Source of the DNA: Streptomyces diastatochromogenes | Lineage (GTDB): Bacteria > Actinomycetota > Actinomycetes > Streptomycetales > Streptomycetaceae | Length of the DNA stretch: 64,000 nt | Direction: 5' to 3' | NCBI GenBank assembly: GCA_026913215.1 | Contig: JAPTYK010000001.1 | Span: 1,178,001-1,242,000, forward strand | Shown: piece by piece, positions 42,435-52,982 of the stretch | Numbering within the stretch: position 1 is the first letter of the stretch | Layout: each line of letters opens with the position of its first letter | Notes under the pieces: model-generated | The model's database searches: none | What the model was told of the DNA's origin: nothing | Seen by the model: only the letters and a program-made list of their open reading frames with translations | Program-made: the position numbers and the translations under genes

Positions 42435-43825
42435 CGGACCGCCTCCGCGGCGACGGGCACCGGGGCGGCGGAGGCGCCCACCACGTCCGGGACGGAGAGC
42501 GACGTCTCGTCCGGGTCCGGGGCGGTGCGGACGATCCGCACCCGCTCGGCGCGGTAGCGGTCGACCTGGCGCACCGAGAGCCGCCAGCCGGGGAGCTCCG
42601 CCCGGTCCCCGGGGCCGGGATGCGGCCGAGGAGGTCGGCGACGAGCCCGGCGACGGTCTCGTACGGCCCGTCGGGCACGTCGAGGCCTATCCGGCGCAGG
42701 GTGTGGACGCGGCAGGAGCCGTCGGCCTCCCAGGCGGGGCGGCCGTCCTCGGCGGGCGCGGCGGCCAGCTCGGGGCGTCCGTCGGCGGCGGTGTCGTGCT
42801 CGTCGCGGACCTCGCCGACGAGCTCCTCGACGATGTCCTCCAGGGTGACGACCCCGGCCGTGCCGCCGTACTCGTCGACGACCACCGCGATCGGCTGCTC
42901 CCGGCGCAGCCGCTCCAGGAGCGTCTGGGCGGGCAGCGTCTCGGGGACGAGGAGCGGCGGGACCGCGATCCGTCCGACGGGGGTGCGCAGGCGGGCGTGC
43001 GGGGCGACGGCGAGCGCGTCCTGAGATGGACCATGCCGACGATCTCGTCGATGCGGTCGCGGTAGACCGGGAAGCGCGAGAGGCCGGTGGCCCGGGTGAG
43101 GTTGAGGACGTCGGCCGCGGTGGCGTCCCACTGGAGGGCGCTGACCTTCACGCGCGGGGTCATGACCTGCTCGGCGGTGAGGCCGCCGAGGGACAGGGTC
43201 CGTACGAAGAGGTCGGCGGTGTCCTGTTCGAGCGCGCCGGCCTCGGCCGAGTGCCGGGCGAGCGAGACGAGCTCGCCGGGGTGCGGACCGAGTCCAGCTC
43301 CTCGGTGGGCTCGACGCCCAGGAGCCGTACGAGCCGGTTGGCGACCCGGTTGAGCAGGGAGATCACCGGCCGGAACAGCGCCGAGAAACGGCGCTGCGGG
43401 GTGGCGACGAAGCGGGCGACCTGGAGCGGCCGGGAGACCGCCCAGTTCTTCGGCACGAGCTCGCCGACCACCATCTGGACGGCGGAGGCGAGCAGCATGC
43501 CGATCACCACGGAGATCCCGGAGACGGCCCCTTCGGGCAGTCCGGTCGCGGTGAGCGGGGCGTGGAGCAGCCCGGCGAGCGCGGGCTCGGCGAGCATGCC
43601 GACGACCAGCGAGGTGATCGTGATGCCGAGCTGGGTGCCGGAGAGCTGGAAGGACAGCTCGCGCAGGGCGGTGACGACGGTGCGGGCGCGCCGGTCGCCG
43701 GCGGCCGCGGCCCGCTCGGCCTCGGCGCGCTCGACGGTCACGAGACCGAACTCGGCGGCCACGAAGAAGCCGTTGGCGAGGATCAGGAGGAATGCCGCGC
43801 AGAGCAGCAGGAGGGAGACGATCAT
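42431..43825 (-). CDS. CNNM/CorC-type protein with CorC_HlyC domain, frameshifted
   Basis: About 465 aa after repairs near 43280, 43020 and 42620. The DUF21 domain has ILANGFFVAAEFGLVTVERA, GTQLGITITSLVVGMLAEPA and MVVGELVPKNWA. The CBS pair includes VMTPRVKVSALQWDATAADV, RFPVYRDRIDEIVGMVHL and VVVDEYGGTAGVVTLEDIVE. The C-terminal CorC_HlyC domain has SCRVHTLRRIGLDVPDGPYE. It is coupled (ATGA) to the shorter paralogue downstream; the two may form a heteromer. Predicted cation transport or sensing. Confidence 0.9.
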
Positions 43826-43945
43826 GCCGCCGCCTCCGGGGAGGGGCGGCGCAGGTACTACCGGACGATCCGTCCATTGCTGGAGGGAGTCACTCCTCGG
43901 GTCGAAGGGTGGTCTCGCGGGCCGCGGTCGCGGCCCTGCACACGC

Positions 43946-43977
43946 GAGACGGTGGTGCCGCTCGGCACCACCGTCTC
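43946..43977. terminator. Terminator after rib-his operon
   Basis: A perfect 14-bp stem, GAGACGGTGGTGCC with GGCACCACCGTCTC, with a GCTC tetraloop. It lies 89 bp beyond the stop of the PH-domain gene (minus strand) and upstream of the CNNM pair. Confidence 0.8.
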
Positions 43978-44065
43978 CAGAGTAGTCATGGGAACGCCCC
44001 GAGGGGCAGGGGGTCGGCCCCGGATGGGGGACGAACGGGGGATTCCCCCCGTACGGCTCGGGGTC

Positions 44066-44518
44066 TCAGCGGGTTTCCGCCACCGTGCCGTGGCTCTCGG
44101 CCAGGGCCCGCAGGGCGCGGGCGTCGCGGATCGCCGATTCCTTGGCGATGCCGGGCTGGATGCCGAGCGCGGGCAGGCTGGTGCCGTCGCTCAGGTCGAG
44201 GAAGACCCACGGGTCGCCCGGACGGAGGTTGACCCGGAGGATCTCCGCCCAGGCGAGCCGCCGGGTCCTGGTGATGTTGACGACCGTGACGCCCTCCTCG
44301 TCGGCGACGACCTTGGGGCGGCTCAGCAGGACGAGGACCCCGGCGAGCAGCGCGGCGGTGAAGACGAAGCTGGCCCGCTCCCCCGGCCCGAGCCGCTCCA
44401 GCAGCAGCGCGACGCCCGTGATGACGACGAACATCGCCAGCCCCATGGTCAGCAGGATCGCCCGGGTGCGCCCGGGACGGAAGGTGACCGGGAGGGCGGG
44501 CGTCGGGGACTGCGACAT
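44066..44518 (-). CDS. PH-domain membrane protein
   Basis: An intact 150-aa protein with two hydrophobic helices (AILLTMGLAMFVVITGVALLL and SFVFTAALLAGVLVLLS). A bacterial PH-like domain follows (VVADEEGVTVVNITRTRRLA, WAEILRVNLRPGDPWVFLDL). It is last in the rib-his operon, 45 bp after hisG. A similar gene lies beside hisG in mycobacteria as I recall. Function unknown. Confidence 0.87.
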   Translation of the reverse strand: MSQSPTPALPVTFRPGRTRAILLTMGLAMFVVITGVALLLERLGPGERASFVFTAALLAGVLVLLSRPKVVADEEGVTVVNITRTRRLAWAEILRVNLRPGDPWVFLDLSDGTSLPALGIQPGIAKESAIRDARALRALAESHGTVAETR

Positions 44519-44563
44519 CGGGGGTTCCTCAGTGCCTGGTGGGACGTGCGGGCCGGGCTGCCG

Positions 44564-45412
44564 TCAGAGGCGGCAGGCGTGGATGGCGGTGGTGAGGATG
44601 GCGCGGGCGCCGATCTCGTACAGGTCGTCCATGATCCGCTGCGCCTCCTTGGCGGGGACCATCGCGCGGACGGCGACCCAGCCCTCGTTGTGCAGCGGGG
44701 AGACGGTCGGCGACTCCAGGCCCGGGGTGAGGGCGACGGCCTGCTCCAGGTGCTCGGCGCGGCAGTCGTAGTCCATCATCACGTACGAGCGGGCGACGAG
44801 GACGCCCTGGAGGCGGCGCATGAACTGCTGCACCTGCGGGTTGTCGTCGGAGGCGCCGTGGCGGCGGATGACGACCGCCTCGGAGGTCAGGATCGGCTCG
44901 CCGATGACCTCCAGGCCCGCGTTGCGCAGGCTGGTGCCGGTCTCCACGACGTCCGCGATGATCTGGGCGACGCCCAGCTGGATCGCGGTCTCGACGGCGC
45001 CGTCCAGGTGGACGACGGAGGCGTCGATGCCCTGGTCGGCGAGGTGCTTGGCGACGATGCCCTCGTAGGAGGTGGCGATCGTCATGCCGCCGAAGTCCTC
45101 GGGGCCCTTCGCGGTGCCCGGACGGGTGGCGTAGCGGAAGGTGGAGCGCCCGAAGTTCAGCGGGAGGATCTCCTCGGCGCTGGCTCCGGAGTCCAGGAGC
45201 AGGTCACGGCCGGTGATGCCGATGTCCAGCTTCCCGGAGGCGACGTAGATCGCGATGTCCTTCGGACGCAGGTAGAAGAACTCGACCTCGTTGTCCGGGT
45301 CGACCACCACCAGTTCCTTGGACTCCTTGCGCTGGCGGTAGCCGGCCTCATGGAGCATGGCCGACGCAGGTCCGGAGAGGGAACCCTTGTTGGGGACGGC
45401 GATGCGCAGCAT
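44564..45412 (-). CDS. hisG: ATP phosphoribosyltransferase HisG (long form)
   Basis: An intact 282-aa protein. MLRIAVPNKGSLSGPASAML, GITGRDLLLDSG, TIATSYEGIVAKHLADQG and the PRPP-binding AIQLGVAQIIADVVETGTSL are present. The C-terminal regulatory ACT-like domain (residues about 210-282) marks the long, HisZ-independent, histidine-inhibited form. It catalyses the first step of histidine synthesis. It follows hisE by 51 bp at the 3' end of the riboflavin operon. Confidence 0.97.
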   Translation of the reverse strand: MLRIAVPNKGSLSGPASAMLHEAGYRQRKESKELVVVDPDNEVEFFYLRPKDIAIYVASGKLDIGITGRDLLLDSGASAEEILPLNFGRSTFRYATRPGTAKGPEDFGGMTIATSYEGIVAKHLADQGIDASVVHLDGAVETAIQLGVAQIIADVVETGTSLRNAGLEVIGEPILTSEAVVIRRHGASDDNPQVQQFMRRLQGVLVARSYVMMDYDCRAEHLEQAVALTPGLESPTVSPLHNEGWVAVRAMVPAKEAQRIMDDLYEIGARAILTTAIHACRL

Positions 45413-45463
45413 GGGGTGGGCTTCCTTTGCCTGGGAGTTTCGGGGAGGGAGGGACGTGTGTGC

Positions 45464-45745
45464 TCAGAGGTGGGCGTAGACGTCGTCGAGCGAGATCCCG
45501 CGGGCGACCATCATCACCTGGACGTGGTACAGCAGCTGCGAGATCTCCTCGGCGGCCGCTTCCTTGCCCTCGTACTCGGCGGCCATCCAGACCTCGGCGG
45601 CTTCCTCGACGACCTTCTTGCCGATGGCATGGACGCCCTTGTCCACCAGCTCCGCGGTGCGGGAGGTGGCCGGGTCGCCGGTCTCTGCCTTGAGCTTGAG
45701 CTCGGAGAAGAGCTCTTCGAAGCTTTTACGGGTTCCGTTCGCCAT
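45464..45745 (-). CDS. hisE: Phosphoribosyl-ATP diphosphatase HisE
   Basis: An intact 93-aa all-alpha MazG-like protein: [37 protein letters not shown] and [17 protein letters not shown], with the EExxE metal-binding acidic residues. It hydrolyses phosphoribosyl-ATP, the second histidine step. ATG at 45745, 35 bp after ribH, so histidine genes are joined to the riboflavin operon. Confidence 0.97.
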   Translation of the reverse strand: MANGTRKSFEELFSELKLKAETGDPATSRTAELVDKGVHAIGKKVVEEAAEVWMAAEYEGKEAAAEEISQLLYHVQVMMVARGISLDDVYAHL

Positions 45746-45780
45746 GATGGTCCTAAGAGTACGGGGTAAGGGGTGCGCGC

Positions 45781-46266
45781 TCAGCGCCAGGGTTCGCTGA
45801 CGGTGCGCAGCGTGGTGGCGGTGGCGACGGCGGCGGTGACCGCTTCGTGGCCCTTGTCCTCGGAGGATCCTTCGAGGCCGGCCCGGTCGAGCGCCTGCTC
45901 CTCGTTGTCGACGGTCAGGACGCCGAATCCGACGGGTACGCCGGTGTCGATCGAGACCTGGGTGAGGCCGTGGGTGACGCCCTGGCACACGTACTCGAAG
46001 TGCGGCGTTCCGCCGCGGATGACGACGCCGAGCGCCACGATGGCATCGTAGCCGCGCCCGGCGAGGACCTTCGCCACGACCGGGAGCTCAAAGCTGCCGG
46101 GGACGCGCAGGAGCGTCGGCTCGTCGATGCCGAGCTCGCCGAGGGCGCGCAGGGCGCCGTCGACGAGACCGTCCATGATCTTCTCGTGCCACTGCGCCGC
46201 GATGACCGCGACCCGGAGGTCGCCGCAGTTCTTCACGCTGAGGACGGGTGCGCCCTTGCCGCTCAT
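45781..46266 (-). CDS. ribH: 6,7-dimethyl-8-ribityllumazine synthase RibH
   Basis: An intact 161-aa protein with [55 protein letters not shown], the catalytic-His segment, and [20 protein letters not shown]. It forms the icosahedral or pentameric lumazine synthase of riboflavin synthesis. ATG at 46266, 31 bp after ribBA. Confidence 0.97.
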   Translation of the reverse strand: MSGKGAPVLSVKNCGDLRVAVIAAQWHEKIMDGLVDGALRALGELGIDEPTLLRVPGSFELPVVAKVLAGRGYDAIVALGVVIRGGTPHFEYVCQGVTHGLTQVSIDTGVPVGFGVLTVDNEEQALDRAGLEGSSEDKGHEAVTAAVATATTLRTVSEPWR

Positions 46267-46297
46267 GTCTCTCCTAGTCGATCTTGTGCGTATGTGC

Positions 46298-47577
46298 TTA
46301 CTGGTTGCCGCAGGTGGAGGCCGGGGAGCCGTCCAGCCAGGGCAGGTCGTGTCCCATCCGGTCCCGCTTGGTGCGCAGGTAGCGGAGGTTGTGCTCGCCG
46401 GCCTGGACCGGCATGGGCTCCGGCCCTCGACCCGCAGGCCGTGGCGGGTGAGGGCCTCGATCTTGTCGGGGTTGTTGGTCATCAGGCGCAGGCTGCGGAC
46501 GCCGAGGTCGCCGAGGATCCGCGCGCCGGCCGCGTAGTCGCGGGCGTCGGCGGGCAGTCCGAGCTCCAGGTTGGCGTCGAGGGTGTCGCGGCCCTGCTCC
46601 TGGAGCTCGTACGCGCGCAGCTTGGAGAGCAGGCCGATGCCGCGGCCCTCGTGGCCGCGCAGGTAGACGACGACGCCGCGCCCCGCCTCGGTGATGCGGT
46701 CCATGGAGGCCTGGAGCTGGGGGCCGCAGTCGCAGCGCAGGGAGTGGAAGATGTCGCCGGTCAGGCACTCGGAGTGGACCCGGACGAGGACGTCCTCGCC
46801 GTCGCCGATCTCGCCGTGGACGAGGGCGACGTGCTCGACGCCGTCGACGGTGGAGCGGTAGCCGTACGCGGTGAACTCGCCGTGCGCGGTGGGGAGCTGG
46901 ACCTCGGCCTCGCGGCGGACGGTCGGCTCGGCGGAGCGCCGGTAGGCGATCAGGTCCTCGATGGAGATGATCGTCAGTCCGTGCTTGCGGGCGAAGGGCA
47001 CCAGTTCGGGCAGGCGGAGCATGACGCCGTCCTCGCCGGCGATCTCGACGATCGCGCCGGCCGGGCGGAGGCCCGCGAGGCGGGCGAGGTCGACGGCGGC
47101 CTCGGTGTGGCCGTTGCGGACGAGGACGCCGCCGGGCTTGGCGCGCAGCGGGAAGACGTGGCCGGGGCGCACGAAGTCGGACGGCTCGTGGTTGCCGGAG
47201 GCCAGCATCCGCAGGGTGGTGGCGCGGTCGGCGGCGGAGATGCCGGTGGTGACGCCGTGGGCGGAGGAGGCGTCGACGGAGACGGTGAAGGCCGTACGCA
47301 TCGACTCGGTGTTGTGCTGGACCATCTGCGGGAGTTCGAGGCGCTCCAGCTCCTCGTCCTCCATGGGGGCGCAGATCAGGCCGCGGCACTCGCTCATCAT
47401 GAAGGCGACGATCTCGGGGGTGGCCTTCTCGGCGGCGATGACGAGGTCGCCCTCGTTCTCGCGGTCCTCGTCGTCGACGACGACGACGGGGCGGCCGGCG
47501 GCGATGTCGCGGATGGCCTGCTCGACGGGGTCGAGGGCGAGGTCGGTGACGTCCCAGAGGGGCACGGCGGCGTTCAT
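46298..47577 (-). CDS. ribBA: Bifunctional DHBP synthase/GTP cyclohydrolase II RibBA, one frameshift
   Basis: 426 aa after one repair near 46425. Residues about 1-210 are 3,4-dihydroxy-2-butanone-4-phosphate synthase ([40 protein letters not shown]). Residues about 215-426 are GTP cyclohydrolase II with the zinc site [20 protein letters not shown] and [16 protein letters not shown]. It makes both riboflavin precursors. The start overlaps the ribM stop (ATGA). The enzyme is essential without external riboflavin, so the break is probably a sequence error. Confidence 0.95.
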
Positions 47578-48215
47578 GCGTGGGCTCCCTTCAGAGCGGC
47601 CGGGGCGGTGCGGGTCCGGAGCCACCAGTCGCGCATGCCCCAGGCGACGAGGGCGAAGTAGATGACGTAGACGAGGCCGGAGAAGGCGAGGCCGCTGTTG
47701 AAGGCGAGCGGGACGCCGACGAGGTCGACGAGGAGCCAGGCGAACCAGAACTCGACCAGGCCGCGGGCCTGGGCGACCATCGCGACGAGGGTGCCGACGA
47801 AGATGTACGCGTCGGCCCAGGGGCTCCAGGAGAGCGACGGGTAGAGGGTGAAGAGGCCGCCGACGGCGAGGGTGCCGAGGGCCGCGCCCCCGAGGAGCAG
47901 TCCGCGCTCCTTCCAGGTGGCGAAGCGGACGGCGATGGAGCCGTCCTGCGCCTGCTGCTTGCCGCGGTTCCACTGCCACCAGCCCCAGGCGGCGACGCCG
48001 ATGACGAGGAGCTGCTTGCCGACGCCGCCGGAGAGGTGGGCGGAGGCGTAGGCGCCGACGAGGATGACGCCGGAGAGCAGCTGGGCGGGCCAGGTGAGGA
48101 TGGAGCGGCGCCAGCCGAGGGCGAGCGCGATGAGTCCGATCGTGTTGCCGATCATGTCGGACCACATGATGTGCTGGTCGAAGACGGTGAACGCCTCGGA
48201 GTTGAGCCAGTTCAC
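47574..48215 (-). CDS. ribM: Riboflavin transporter RibM (PnuC-like)
   Basis: An intact 213-aa PnuC-family membrane protein with six to seven hydrophobic segments ([72 protein letters not shown]). WGWWQWNRG is the PnuC hallmark. GTG at 48215 overlaps the ribE stop and its stop overlaps ribBA. PnuC-like genes inside FMN-riboswitch rib operons, such as RibM of S. davawensis, import riboflavin. Confidence 0.88.
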   Translation of the reverse strand: MNWLNSEAFTVFDQHIMWSDMIGNTIGLIALALGWRRSILTWPAQLLSGVILVGAYASAHLSGGVGKQLLVIGVAAWGWWQWNRGKQQAQDGSIAVRFATWKERGLLLGGAALGTLAVGGLFTLYPSLSWSPWADAYIFVGTLVAMVAQARGLVEFWFAWLLVDLVGVPLAFNSGLAFSGLVYVIYFALVAWGMRDWWLRTRTAPAALKGAHA

Positions 48216-48819
48216 TTCTCGTTCTCCTTGGCGTCGGCGCCGAGCAGCCGCTCGACGTACTTGGCGATGACGTCCACTTCGAGGTTGACCGGGGCGCCGG
48301 ACCGCTTGATGCCGAGCGTGGTCAGGTCGAGGGTGGTGGGGATGAGGCTGATGGTGAACCAGTCGTCGCCGACCTCCACGACGGTGAGGCTGACGCCGTC
48401 GACGGTGATCGAGCCCTTCTCGACGACGTACCGCGAAAGCGCCGCGGGGAGGCCGACCTTGACGAGTTCCCAGTGCTCGGAGGGGTCCGCTCCAGGATGG
48501 TGCCGGTGCCGTCGACGTGGCCCTGGACGATGTGACCGCCGAGGCGGCCGCCGACGGCCATGGGCCGCTCCAGGTTGACGCGGGAGCCGACTTCGAGGGC
48601 GCCGAGGCTGGACCGCTTGAGGGTCTCGGCCATGACGTCGGCGGTGAACTCGCCGTCGCCGAACTCGACGACCGTGAGACAGACACCGTTGACGGCGATG
48701 GAGTCGCCGTGCTGGGCGCCTTCCGTGACCAGGGGGCCCCGCAGCCGGAAGCGGGAGGCGTCCTCCAGCTGCTCGACGGCGACGACCTCGCCCAGTTCTT
48801 CGACGATTCCGGTGAACAC
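48212..48819 (-). CDS. ribE: Riboflavin synthase alpha subunit RibE, one frameshift
   Basis: 202 aa after one repair near 48490. Two lumazine-binding barrels: [19 protein letters not shown]...[16 protein letters not shown] and [12 protein letters not shown]...[17 protein letters not shown], with the internal repeat typical of RibE. It dismutates two 6,7-dimethyl-8-ribityllumazine to riboflavin. GTG at 48819 lies 2 bp from the ribD stop. Confidence 0.95.
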
Positions 48820-48821
48820 GG

Positions 48822-49903
48822 TCAGACTCCCTTGAGGGTCGGGACGGCGGTGATGCGGATATCGGATCCGATGTGCGTGGTCTCGGTGATGTCGAGCCGC
48901 AACGCGCGCGTGAGGGTGGTGATTCCGGCGTCGGCGAGGGCGGCGGGGCCCGCGCCGAGGAGAACGGGGCGAGGTAGCCGACGACCTGGTCGACGGCGCC
49001 CGCGGCGACGAAGGAGCCCGCGAGGGTGGGGCCGCCTTCGAGGAGGATCGAGCGGATGCCGCGCGCGTACAGCCCGGCGAGCAGCTCGTGCACGCCGACG
49101 CGGCCGTCGTGCAGGGGCAGCCGGAGCAGTTCGACGTCGGGCAGGTGCCGGGTGTCGGCGTCCTCGCCGACGACGAGCAGGGTGGGTGCGGCGTCGTCGA
49201 GGAGCCGGGCGGTGGGCAGGAGCTCGGCGCGGGTGTCGAGGGCGACCCGGAGCGGCTGGGTGGCGCCCTCGACGCCGCGGACGGCGAGGTGCGGGTCGTC
49301 CGCGCGCAGCGTCCCGCCGCCGACCAGGACGGCGTCGGCCTCGGCGCGGAGCCGGTGGACGTCGGCGCGGGACTCGGCGGAGCTGATCCAGCGGGAGGTG
49401 CCGTCGGCGGCGGCGATCCGGCCGTCGAGGGTGGCGGCGTACTTCCAGCGGACGAAGGGCGCTTCTCGCGGACGGAGGTGAGCCAGGCGAGGTTGCCGGC
49501 CTCGGCCTCGTCCTCCAGGAGGCCCTGCTCGACCTCGATCCCGGCGGCGCGGAGGGTGTCGGCACCGCCCGTGGCCTGCGGGTTCGGGTCGCCGACCGCG
49601 TACACGACCCGGCTGATCCCGGCCTCGATCAGGGCCTGGGCGCAGGGACCGGTGCGGCCGGTGTGGTTGCAGGGTTCGAGGGTGACGTACGCGGTGCCGC
49701 CGCGGGCCAGGACGCCGGCCGCGCGCAGGGCGTGGACCTCGGCGTGGGGCCGCCGCCCGCTGGTGGAAGCCTTCGCCGACCTGGTGTCCGGAGGCGTCGG
49801 TGATTACGCAGCCGACGACCGGGTTGGGGCTGGTGGCGCCGAGACCGCGTGCGGCGAGCGCGACGGCGCGTCGCATGGCGGTGATGTCGGCCTGCTGGGC
49901 CAC
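48822..49903 (-). CDS. ribD: Bifunctional riboflavin deaminase/reductase RibD, frameshifted
   Basis: About 362 aa. The N-terminal cytidine-deaminase-like domain has [15 protein letters not shown], the catalytic PHAEVHAL and the zinc site [18 protein letters not shown]. The C-terminal reductase domain ([52 protein letters not shown]) reduces the ribosylaminopyrimidine. Breaks are near 49755, 49460 and 48970. GTG at 49903 with AGGAGG 5 bases upstream. It is first in the operon and follows the FMN riboswitch by about 186 nt. Confidence 0.94.
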
Positions 49904-50089
49904 CGGGTCCTCCTGCCTCTTCGGGCACGGACTCCGGGGCCTGTCGATGACGACAGAGAGCGGGAAGGACGCCTCGCACAGGGTGCGCCGAGGCCGCGTC
50001 CTCCGGGTACGCCCATCGGCGATGCCGATGCGGCGACCAGCGGACGTACGGCCGGCACACCCCTGGAAGGGGTCACCCGCCGCGCACTG

Positions 50090-50203
50090 CCTCCCATCCG
50101 GACTTTCACCGTCGGTCCAGGAATTTCACCTGGTCAACCGGCCGCTGGCTTGCGGACGGGTCGCGGACTATACCGCCGGTTCGGAATTACACCGACCCCG
50201 GAG
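50090..50203 (-). promoter_or_regulatory. FMN riboswitch (RFN element)
   Basis: Read on the minus strand it has the conserved RFN core: GGGGTCGGTGTAATTCCGAA, ACCGGCGGT, AGTCCGCGACCC, GGTTGACCAGGTGAAATTCC and GACGGTGAAAGTCCGGATGG. It is followed by a 186-nt leader (49904-50089) with GC-rich inverted repeats that can form an expression platform, then ribD. FMN binding should repress the rib-his operon. Confidence 0.95.
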
Positions 50204-50302
50204 TGCGCTGCTGCTGATACAGGGCCAGTGTGCCACGCCTCGCGTGAGGCGATAGCCCTGAACCCTGTGGGCTGGATCACAGATTCCCACAGGATCCTTC
50301 TT

Positions 50303-50344
50303 TGGTCCAGACCTATTGACGCACTGGTCTAGTCCTCTTAATCT
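50303..50344 (+). promoter_or_regulatory. Chitinase promoter with 12-bp direct repeats
   Basis: TTGACG (50316-50321), a 17-bp spacer and TAATCT (50339-50344). TGGTCCAGACCT (50303-50314) lies just upstream of the -35 and TGGTCTAGTCCT (50325-50336) fills the spacer. These are the direct repeats known from Streptomyces chitinase promoters and resemble DasR (dre) sites, implying induction by chitin-derived N-acetylglucosamine. Confidence 0.85.
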
Positions 50345-50452
50345 CCGTGTCACCTCCGAGGTAACGGTCCGCCGGGGTGCGCACTCCACGGGCCCAACAC
50401 GACCCACCCCCCTGTTCGTTGTGTTTCCCCACCTCCCCAGGAGGAACCGATC

Positions 50453-52827
50453 GTGCTGTCCCCCACGGCAAAGAGAGCCTCGCTGCTCGCGTCCGGCGCG
50501 GCCGTCGCCGGGCTGCTGCTCAGCTCGCTCTCCGGCGGCGTCTCGTACGCGGCCGACAACGAGTCCTGTCGCCCCGACGGGCTCTACAAGACCCCCGGCG
50601 TCGACGTCCCGTACTGCTCGGTCTACGACACCGAGGGCCGCGAGAAGATGGGCGCGGACCACCAGCGCCGGGTCATCGGCTACTTCACCGGCTGGCGCAC
50701 CGGCAAGAACGGCCAGCCCGCCTACCTGGCCAAGGACATCCCGTGGGACAAGATCACCCACATCAACTACGCCTTCGGCCACGTCGGCGGCGACAACAAG
50801 CTCTCCGTGGGCACGGACGGTCCGGACAACGCGGCCACCGGGATGACCTGGCCCGGTGTCGCCGGTGCCGAGATGGACCCCGCGTACCCCTACAAGGGCC
50901 ACTTCAACCTGCTCAACAAGTTCAAGAAGCAGCACCCGAACGTCAAGACGCTGATCTCGGTCGGCGGCTGGGCGGAGACCGGCGGCTACTTCGACGACAA
51001 CGGCAACCGGGTCAGCTCCGGCGGCTTCTACTCGATGGCCACCAACGCCGACGGTTCGGTCAACCAGGCCGGGATCGACACCTTCGCGAACTCCGCCGTC
51101 GACTTCATCCGGAAGTACGGCTTCAACGGCGTCGACATCGACTACGAGTACCCGACGACGATGAAGGACTCGGGCAACCCGCTCGACTGGCAGCTCTCCA
51201 ACGCGCGCCGCGCCGGGCTCGTGCAGGGCTACGCGGCCCTCATGAAGTCCCTGCGCGAGAAGCTGGACACGGCCGGCGCCGCCGACGGCAGGCACTACCT
51301 GCTGACCGTCGCCGCCCCCTCCTCCGGCTACCTGCTGCGGGGCATGGAGACCTTCCAGATGCAGAAGTACCTGGACTACGTCAACATCATGTCCTACGAC
51401 CTGCACGGCGCCTGGAACGAGTACGTCGGCCCCAACGCCTCCCTCTTCGACGACGGCAAGGACGCCGAGCTCGCGGCCGCCAACGTCTACGGCTCCTCGC
51501 AGTACGGCTCCATCGGCTACCTCAACACCGACTGGGCCTACCACTACTTCCGCGGCTCCATGCCGGCCGGCCGGATCAACATCGGCCTGCCGTACTACAC
51601 CCGCGGCTTCAAGAACGTGCAGGGCGGCACCGACGGCCTGTGGGGCAAGGCCTCCGCGACCACCTGCCCGGCCGGAGCCGGCCTCACCAAGTGCGGCGAC
51701 GGCGCCTCCGGCATCGACAACCTGTGGCACGACAAGGACACCAACGGTGCCGAGTCGCCCGCCGGCTCCAACCCGATGTGGCACGCCAAGAACCTGGAGA
51801 AGGGGATCGTCGGCGACTACGTCACCCAGTACGGCTTCCCGGCGAACACCACCCTGACCGGCACCTACGCCCGCAAGTACGACGCCACCCTGGTCGCGCC
51901 GTGGCTGTGGAACGCGCAGAAGAAGGTCTTCCTCTCCACCGAGGACGAGCAGTCCGTGGCCGCGAAGGCCGACTACGTGGTCGACCGCGGCATCGGCGGC
52001 ACCATGGTCTGGGAGATGGCCGGCGACTACGCCTGGAACGCCGGCAAGGGCCAGTACGAGATGGGCTCCACGCTCACCTCGCTGATGTACGACAAGTTCA
52101 AGGCGGCCACCCCGTACGGCGCCAAGAAGTCGAACAAGGCGCTGCCGACCCAGGCCGTGAAGATCGACACCCAGTTCACCGAGTTCAAGCTGGGCGACTC
52201 GAACTACCCGATCACGCCGAAGGTCAAGATCACCAACAACACGGCGACCACCCTGCCCGGCGGCACGGAGTTCCAGTTCGACTACGCCACCTCCGCCCCC
52301 GCCAACGCCTCCGACCAGTCCGGCTTCGGCACCAAGGTCATCAGCAGCGACCACACGGGCTCCAACGTGGGCGGCCTGAAGGGCGACTTCCACCGCGTCT
52401 CCCTGAAGCTCCCGGCCTGGCAGTCGCTGGCCCCGGGCGCCACGATCGACCTGGCGTTCAACTACTACCTGCCGGTGTCCACCCCTCCAACTGGACGGTG
52501 AACATCAACGGCACCACGTACGCCCTCACCGGCGACCTGGCGCGCGGCACGACGGTCGTGGAGCCCGGCTCCACCACCCCGCCGACCACTCCCCACCACG
52601 CCGCCCACCACCCTCCCACGACTCCCCCCACCACGCCGCCGACGACCCCGCCGACGACGCCGCCCACCGGCTGCACCGCCCCGGCGTACGTGGCCGGCAC
52701 GGTCTACAACGCGGGCAACGAGGTCTCCCACAAGGGCCACAAGTGGAAGGCCCAGTGGTGGACCCAGAACGAGGAGCCGGGCACGACCGGCGACTGGGGC
52801 GTCTGGAAGGACCTCGGCACCTGCTGA
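50453..52827 (+). CDS. Secreted GH18 chitinase with C-terminal chitin-binding domain, one frameshift
   Basis: About 791 aa after one repair near 52488. A Sec signal peptide (residues about 1-33, ending VSYA-ADNE) precedes a GH18 domain with [14 protein letters not shown] and the catalytic GVDIDYEYP (DxxDxDxE Glu). [16 protein letters not shown] and [15 protein letters not shown] follow. A beta-sandwich domain ([20 protein letters not shown]) leads to a Pro/Thr linker (PTTPPTTPP) and a CBM5/12 domain ([20 protein letters not shown]) ending in Cys. GTG at 50453 with AGGAGG 8 bases upstream. It resembles the chitinase next to the rib genes in S. coelicolor. Confidence 0.95.
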
Positions 52828-52982
52828 CCCTCCCCCTCCGGTGACCCCTCCGAATGACCCCCGGCGGCGCACACTCACGGCCCTTGCCGCCGCCGGGCTC
52901 CCACCGCGCCGCGCCTCCTGTCCGGGGCGCGGCGCGGTCGTGTTCGTGGCCGCTCCCGGGCCGTACACGGGATACGGGATCC

